From Artemia franciscana (taxonomy: Eukaryota > Arthropoda > Branchiopoda > Anostraca > Artemiidae): 64,000 bases of DNA. The notes under the pieces are model-generated. The model was not told the origin of the DNA, did no database searches, and was given only the letters and a program-made list of their open reading frames with translations. The DNA is taken from positions 24,051,637-24,115,636 of the forward strand of contig NC_088883.1 of assembly GCF_032884065.1 (NCBI RefSeq), given 5' to 3'. The position numbers and the translations under genes are program-made. Shown one piece after another: positions 59,379-64,000 of the stretch. Each line of letters begins with the position of its first letter. Position 1 is the first letter of the stretch.

Positions 59379-61850
59379 CACTAGCTGTTGGGGTGGCGCT
59401 GAAGCGCCACCCCAACACCTAGTTGGTGGGGGCGCTTCGCGCCCCCCAAGCCCCCCCGCGCGCGTAAGTCGTTACGCGCCATATTAGTTACGCGCCATTG
59501 TAGTTGTGTCCCTATGTCCCACCTGTGAATATAGATAGATATATTATATATATGTTTTTAACTACGTAAAACTTGCGAATATACAACATTCTTTGCTGTC
59601 CCATTGTCTGTGCATATAAATAGATTGTCAGGTTTACCGACTCTTGAACATGCAACATATAATGGTCCATGGGAAAACAATCCGTATTCAGATCTATACC
59701 TCATGATTCTAATGATTGCCCTTGAGCTTTGTTGATGGTGATTGCTAATCGACCATTCCCTGTCCCGGTCGTCATTTATATGACGACTTAGTTTTGTTTT
59801 TCTCCTTTATTTTTTTCCTTTTTTATTTTTTTTCTTTTTTAGTTTATTTAGATTTTTAGATTTTTTAGTTTTTTATTAGTTTTTAGTTTTTTTTTTCTTT
59901 TTAGTTTTTTTGTAGTCTTTACCTTCTTTTTAGTTTTTTAGTTTTTTTTTTTACTTATGTCCTGGTCGTCATTTATACTCCCTGTGTCCCGGTGCTTTGT
60001 TGATTGCTAATCGAACATTCCTTTTGTCCCGGTCGCTTTCTCTTTGAGTGTCGTCATTTATTTTTTTCTTTTTTAGTTCTTACCTTTTTTAGTTTTTTTT
60101 AGTTTTTTAGATGAAAATTTTTTTTAGTTTTTTTCCTTTTTTTCTTTTTAGTTTTTTATTGGTTTTTACCTTTTTTTTTTTAGCTTTTTTAGTTTTTTTT
60201 TCGTTTTTTCTTTTTACTTTTTTTTTTAGTTTTTATCTTTTTTATTTTTTTTAGTTTTTATCTTTTTTATTTTTTTTTATTTTTATTCTTAATTTTATTA
60301 GTTTTCTTTTTCTCTTCTATTTTTCAGTTTTTACCCTTTTTTTAGTTTTTTTTTTTTAGTTTTTAGTTTTTTTAGTTTTTTACCTTTTTTTAGTTTTTTT
60401 AGTTTTTTTTAGTTTTTTAGCCTTTTTATTTTTTTTTTATTAGTTTTTAGTTTTTTTTTTGTAGTTTTTGCCTTTTTTTAGTTTTTTCAGTTTTTTTTTT
60501 AGTTTTTAGTTTTTTACCTTTTTTAGCCTAACCAGGATTTGAACCTGGGACCTTCATTCTCCGTTCTGACACCCTCTCTCACCGAGTGACTACTCCAGCA
60601 TGTTCATTTTGGTGTTTTAAATGGTATATTATTAACCAAATTAATGTGTTTAACAATATACTAAGCATCGTCATAACAAAAATGACGACAACTAATTTCA
60701 TGACGTCAGCCGACACAGAAACATGACGTCACCTGATCCACAGACAGACAGACAGACAACTTATTTTTATATATATAGATATATCGGGTGGCAATCCGAG
60801 GTAAAACGAACCAAACAAATTGAAAATGATAGCGATGATTATTAGGTTTTGGATTATGACATGGATAAGGTCATCAATGCCTACCATACCTTTAAAAATC
60901 AACAACTGGACTAGATAAATCGTCAGAAGAAAAAGAGATTTTTGTCCCACCATCTGAACAATTAAAAGAAACAAAGGTTCGGCGATACGTCTTTCATAAT
61001 GACAAAAAACAAGCCGAGGCAAAAGAAATTTTCGTCCCACCTCCTGAACAATTAAAAGAAACAAAGGTTCAGCGATATGTCTTTCATAATGACAATTAGA
61101 CAAGCCGAGGCAACAGTTAAAGGTCCAATAAAAATAAGGTCCATTTCGACGTCATGACATCAAGAAAAACAGAAATTGTTTGCATTTAGATGACAAGCAA
61201 CAGTGAGAATCCATATACATATGCCGAACGACATATCGGCCGACATATGGCCGAAAGAGACGACTTATTATTATAGACGCACTTGATTGTATTATCTGTA
61301 GGCGCATACTTTTCAAATACGGTATAAAGGAATAGAAAACAAAATACTTCGAAGTATGTAAAATTGGAAAAAAACTCTGAATGATTTTTATAATTCTTTT
61401 ACCCAAAACGCTTGACAATTCTATCATCTCCTCAGCCTGTTTTAAATAACTTGAAAAAACAGTGTCTATATCGAAACTTTTAATTATCTGTATAGAAATT
61501 ATCTTATCAGCAGCTTATTAGCATCTTATTAGCTTTAGCTATATTTGATTGATCTTAATCCGTATTGAATATACAGAAAATTTTAATCTGAGCACTTTCT
61601 AATAGGATTTGCTTACCCTGTACTGCCCATCTTGGTTTCTTTGAGTTCCACGTTGTAAAGACAGAGTTTTATCTTCGTATCGAGTACCCCCTTGACTAGC
61701 CATAGGTCGATTGAGCGTGGAACTATGAACACCACCAGGTGGTGGAGAGGAGGGAACGGCGGTGCCTCTTGCCACAAAATCTGTTTCCTTGAAACCATTT
61801 TTCCTGTAAACATCACGGAGTTCCTGATGGGACCACATGGCAATGAGAAC
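52819..61850 (-). CDS. delta-catenin/ARVCF/p0071 family (p120-catenin subfamily), C-terminal three exons
   Basis: These proteins bind the juxtamembrane tail of cadherins through armadillo repeats and regulate adherens junctions and Rho GTPases. Exons on the minus strand: 61850-61617, 58471-58379 and 53007-52819, all phase 0, totalling 171 codons plus TAA. The first exon carries the end of the armadillo domain (MWSHQELRDVYRKNGF) and the RPMASQGGTRYED tail segment. The middle exon is a Gly/Pro-rich linker. The last starts GEPVYAQVNREKKR and ends in DSWV. That C-terminal tetrapeptide is the PDZ ligand known from delta-catenin, ARVCF and p0071, which anchors them to PDZ scaffolds. Upstream exons are outside the window. 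Which vertebrate paralogue it equals cannot be said. Confidence 0.88.
53011..53400. repeat. tandem duplication abutting the catenin last-exon acceptor
   Basis: Two copies (about 53011-53203 and 53204-53397) share agaaaataaacagaagatgt, cgcacattggtttgt and ccatcggtatag. The unit includes the acceptor's pyrimidine tract; in the outer copy the acceptor reads ctat in place of ctag, so it is not a splice site. Confidence 0.85.
53400..54590. other. gene-less intron sequence
   Basis: C runs at 53633-53646 and 53877-53886, otherwise AT-rich. No exon-like frame is supported. Confidence 0.5.
54600..56250 (+). mobile_element. LINE reverse-transcriptase fragment, decayed
   Basis: The + strand shows, in order, GGTIIDKERVKERWAEHF (54651-54704), a stop-rich finger region, then an open frame at 55173-55598. 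That frame has FIDCEQTSNSADRKAL (motif A, with Asp changed in part), SGVEQGCILSPLIS (motif B) and DLDYAGDLIIL (motif C, YADD changed to YAGD). NSLTYLGNIISKD and ANIRILEAKVMTVVKYGSE follow, then a decayed PGHVLQM block and the tail gtgagttgttagtagtagcag. Stops and the catalytic change show it is dead. It lies in a catenin intron on the opposite strand. Confidence 0.88.
56390..56720 (+). mobile_element. LINE 3' fragment, second family
   Basis: The + strand reads RRRHWGHALNMDD, then in another frame TALYWQPPRG, EWEYILAAANLRHY and, across a stop, GASGGTGSPKVR with a ctaaggtaaggt tail. The last part matches the tail of the minus-strand LINE at 9900-11485. Confidence 0.75.
57345..57660 (+). mobile_element. 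tRNA-derived SINE, diverged copy
   Basis: Box A-like ctagcccagtggttgg near 57357 and box B-like gggtttgagtctta near 57409. A body with ggtgtgactctgc, cagagtcaatccggctctaca and tgggcatctgg is homologous to the SINE at 5251-5582. A clear target duplication was not seen. Confidence 0.75.
58379..58471 (-). CDS. delta-catenin family penultimate exon
   Basis: Acceptor tattctatttcag, donor gtaatg; 93 nt, 31 codons, phase 0 on both sides. Encodes DVVPLAEIQYGDKTGHTGPP and VGGVRILPPGM. Low-complexity linker with no known domain; accepted because phase and splice signals fit both neighbours. Confidence 0.75.
59381..60779 (-). mobile_element. Helitron, complete ends, 1.4 kb, non-autonomous
   Basis: On the minus strand it starts TCTATATATATAAAAATAAG at 60779 and ends with an 11-bp GC-rich hairpin (59390-59413) and CTAG at 59384-59381. 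The flanking bases are A and T, the Helitron target. Inside, near 59770-59560, is a decayed helicase C-terminus: LAITINKAQGQSLE, then across a frameshift LYVACSRVGKPDNLF and CTDNGTAKNVVYSQVL, the last motifs of the Rep-helicase. About 700 bp of the body is A-rich filler, and a tRNA-like segment lies at 60523-60605. It cannot move on its own. Confidence 0.93.
60523..60605 (-). other. tRNA-like segment inside the Helitron
   Basis: On the minus strand, cccaggttcaaatcctgg forms a perfect T arm with a box B close to consensus (60535-60545). Upstream gtagtcactcggtgag resembles a D arm. Acceptor strands do not pair, so this is not a working tRNA. Confidence 0.5.
60936..61100 (+). repeat. coding-looking direct repeat, 89-bp spacing
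   Basis: Two copies read EIFVPP.EQLKETKV.RYVFHND. The first lacks one base relative to the second, so they lie in different frames. Just right of the Helitron. Protein not recognised. Confidence 0.6.
61617..61850 (-). CDS. delta-catenin family exon: end of armadillo domain
   Basis: Acceptor ttctag, donor gtaagc; 234 nt, 78 codons, phase 0 on both sides. Encodes VLIAMWSHQELRDVYRKNGF, matching the WxxxELRxxYKKxGW signature that ends the armadillo region in this family. ETDFVARGTAVPSSPPPGG and RPMASQGGTRYEDKTL follow. Confidence 0.88.
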
Positions 61851-61989
61851 CTAGAAATTTTAAAATTAGTAGCGAATTTTTTGGACTGAGAAACTCGGAA
61901 TCAAAAAGCCAATTAAATCAGATTCCACCTCAACGTATCGAAGAATCAAAAGGATTTTGTATATCAAAAATATAAACGGAAGAATAGAG

Positions 61990-62290
61990 ATAACTTATAA
62001 AGAGTGGAAACTGATACTACTGCCAAAAAACGCCATCTAGCGTTTGGCGTCTTTTTGCACTTATTTGATGCTTCGTAATCGCGTTTCTTTCATAGACTAA
62101 GACTAAACCTTAATTAATACACTAATTTCACCCATTCCAGTAATTTCACCAATTTTTCCTTATTATTATACTGAAAAAAAAATGTCATAAACCCAAATGA
62201 TAAGATAACGCTGATGAAGTTTTCGTCGCAACTAGCGGCAGTTCCCGCGCTTGAAAATTATCAATTCTCTTTGACTATAAACTTGCGATA
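61990..62290. mobile_element. inverted-repeat element (MITE), diverged
   Basis: Contains gccatctagcgtttggcg near its left end and, inverted and diverged, gtcgcaactagcggcag near 62226. Middle phrases (ctaatttcacc, ttattatactgaaa) match the copies at 33797 and 49905. Confidence 0.55.
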
Positions 62291-62724
62291 TCAAAATTTG
62301 TACAAACCTTCCAAATATAAACCAGTCTGTTACTAGATTAAAATATAAAAACAAAAAAAATGGCGAATAACATCTAAAAAATAAAGATAGCGAAATTAAA
62401 ATAATAAGAGATTAAAAAAATTTTGACTGACATCCAGAATTCAAACACAATCAAAAGCAGAAAATAATTGCCTTTGAAATAATAAAGATAAACTAAACAA
62501 CTCATAATAAAAAAAAGCAACAACAAAAAACAAATTTATATCGCTATGATTGCTAGCAGCAGGATGAAATACTCCTTTCGCTTTAACACTGCACAGGTGC
62601 ACTGCACCTTCCAAAAAAATAGATTCCTAAAACAACAGTTTAGATACTGCTCCTTTCCTTAACTGTAAAAGCCTAAAGCCGACTGCATCATTGGTGCTTC
62701 ACTGAAAACGAATTATATTACAAA

Positions 62725-63378
62725 CTAGGAAGCGCCACCCCAACACCTACTTGGTGTGGGCGCTTCGCCCCCCCCCGCGCGTAAGTCGTTACGCGCCATA
62801 TTAGTTAGGCGCCATTGTAGTTCTGTCCTATGTTTTTGCCTATGTTATGCTGTCCTCTGTATATGTTTTTAACTACGTAAAACTTGCGAATATACAACAT
62901 TCTTCGCTGTCCCATTGTCTGTGCATATAAATAGATTGTCAGGTTTACCGACTCTTGAACATGCAACATATAATTGTCGATGGGAAAAACAATCCGTATT
63001 CAGATCTATATCTCATTATTCTAATGATTGCCCTTGAGCGTTGCTGATGGTGATTGCTAATCGAACATTCTCTGTGTCCCCGTCGTCATTTATATATCCC
63101 CCCGGCGTCCCCGTTGTAGTTGTGTCCCGGTCGTCATTTATATTCCCTGTGACCCAGTCTGTAATTTCTCTTTGAGTGTCCCGGTCATTTATATTCCCTG
63201 TGTCCCAGTCGTCATTTGTGTCCCGGTCTGTAATTTCGTCAGTCGACAAACATGACGTGAGTCGACAAACAACTTCATGACGGCATAATGCTCAATCCTT
63301 ATAATGACGTCAGTCGACAAACATGCATGACGTCAGTCAACACACAATACACAAGCAACTTATTTTTGTGTATATAGA
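62725..63378 (-). mobile_element. short Helitron with a broken 3' hairpin
   Basis: On the minus strand it starts TCTATATACACAAAAATAAG at 63378 and ends CTAG at 62728-62725, flanked by A and T. It shares the helicase relic (LAITISNAQGQSLE at 63058-63016, then cgtaaacctgacaatct...). The right arm of the terminal hairpin is missing: after ggggtggcgctt the sequence goes straight to cctag. Several ccgggacacagggaatataaa units repeat at 63080-63220. Confidence 0.88.
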
Positions 63379-63879
63379 TAGGTTCTTTTCTAGTTATTAC
63401 AGCATTGAAAATGGAAATAAAATTACAATGCAATAGAATCTTGAGCTGTAATCTTTCAACAATGAATTATATGAAATATATGAATTATTATTATATCTCA
63501 AGTATTCAACACTAAAAAACAAAACAAAAAAAAAACAAAACAAATTTATATCGCTATGATTGTTAAAAGCAGGATGGTGTTAGGAGGATACTCCTTTCGC
63601 TTTAACACTGCACAATATCGATCAATAATGGATGAGATCATTCGATACCACCGTTCTATACCGTTTTCTGTTGAAACGGAATCCCAGATGCAAATTTAAA
63701 AAAGTAGGCATCGTTTCTATCATAACTTCGTCATCTTTATTAAGCTGCTTAAAATCACTTTCGTTTATTTTCTTTAGTTTTGAAATGAAAAAGCAGTCTT
63801 GTCTAAGAATTAACAATTGAATACAGAAGTCATAGAATTAACCGGCAAATACAGAAGTCATAGCTTCACAAAATTCATG

Positions 63880-64000
63880 GTAACAAACTGTAAGTAAGGA
63901 GCGACCTGGCTCAATGGTAACCGCAACTCTAAAAAAAAAAATGGAATTTTGATACCAATAGATACATCAAAAGAATCTTATTTTCATGCTGATTTCAAAT
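63880..64000 (+). mobile_element. left end of the long-inverted-repeat family, running out of the window
   Basis: gtaaggagcgacctggctcaa-tggtaacc and the following aaatggaattttgataccaat match the family's left arm at 5774 onward. Truncated by the window end. Confidence 0.85.

Noticed and set aside
63622..63816. 64-codon minus-strand frame as a possible upstream catenin exon
   Set aside because: No armadillo-repeat similarity and no fitting splice sites.

Overview
This is an AT-rich, repeat-dense eukaryotic window with no bacterial-style operons. It carries spliced genes with GT-AG introns up to about 7 kb, a nuclear tRNA gene with an internal promoter, and many transposable-element families. 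I infer an arthropod, possibly a branchiopod crustacean such as Artemia. The species is not proven by anything in the window. The computed open reading frames are mostly repeats; the real genes are found only by following short exons across introns. || Two host genes are visible. On the + strand, seven exons from 19059 to 43280 join with matching splice phases into one open frame of 379 codons. It aligns end to end with GDP-fucose protein O-fucosyltransferase 2 (POFUT2), the endoplasmic reticulum enzyme that O-fucosylates thrombospondin type 1 repeats; only the first exon (signal peptide) is missing. On the - strand, three phase-0 exons (61850-61617, 58471-58379, 53007-52819) encode the C-terminal 171 residues of a delta-catenin/ARVCF/p0071 (p120-catenin) family protein ending in the PDZ ligand DSWV; its armadillo-repeat exons lie to the right of the window. 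The two genes are convergent, about 9.5 kb apart. A tRNA-Arg(TCG) gene sits antisense inside a POFUT2 intron, 88 bp before an exon. || The rest is mobile and tandem DNA. Left arm (1-19 kb): a 250-bp satellite that seems to derive from a C2H2 zinc-finger exon, a SINE with a 12-bp target duplication, a 3.5-kb element with inverted ends of roughly 0.65 kb, and two LINE fragments. POFUT2 introns (19-43 kb): a second copy of the long-inverted-repeat family, a Helitron inside a (TA)n array, long (TA)n tracts, three minisatellites, a Penelope-like element with reverse transcriptase and GIY-YIG domains and an inverted 5' end, and a 2.3-kb inverted-repeat element. Between the genes (43-53 kb): LINE tails, a 188-bp satellite and small inverted-repeat elements. 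Catenin introns and beyond (53-64 kb): two more LINE fragments, a second SINE and two Helitrons. || Most unusual points: tandem duplications at the terminal-exon acceptor of both genes (the POFUT2 last exon has two decayed copies before it and one after it), Helitrons associated with (TA)n arrays, Helitrons filled with A-rich simple sequence and a tRNA-like segment, and the zinc-finger-derived satellite.
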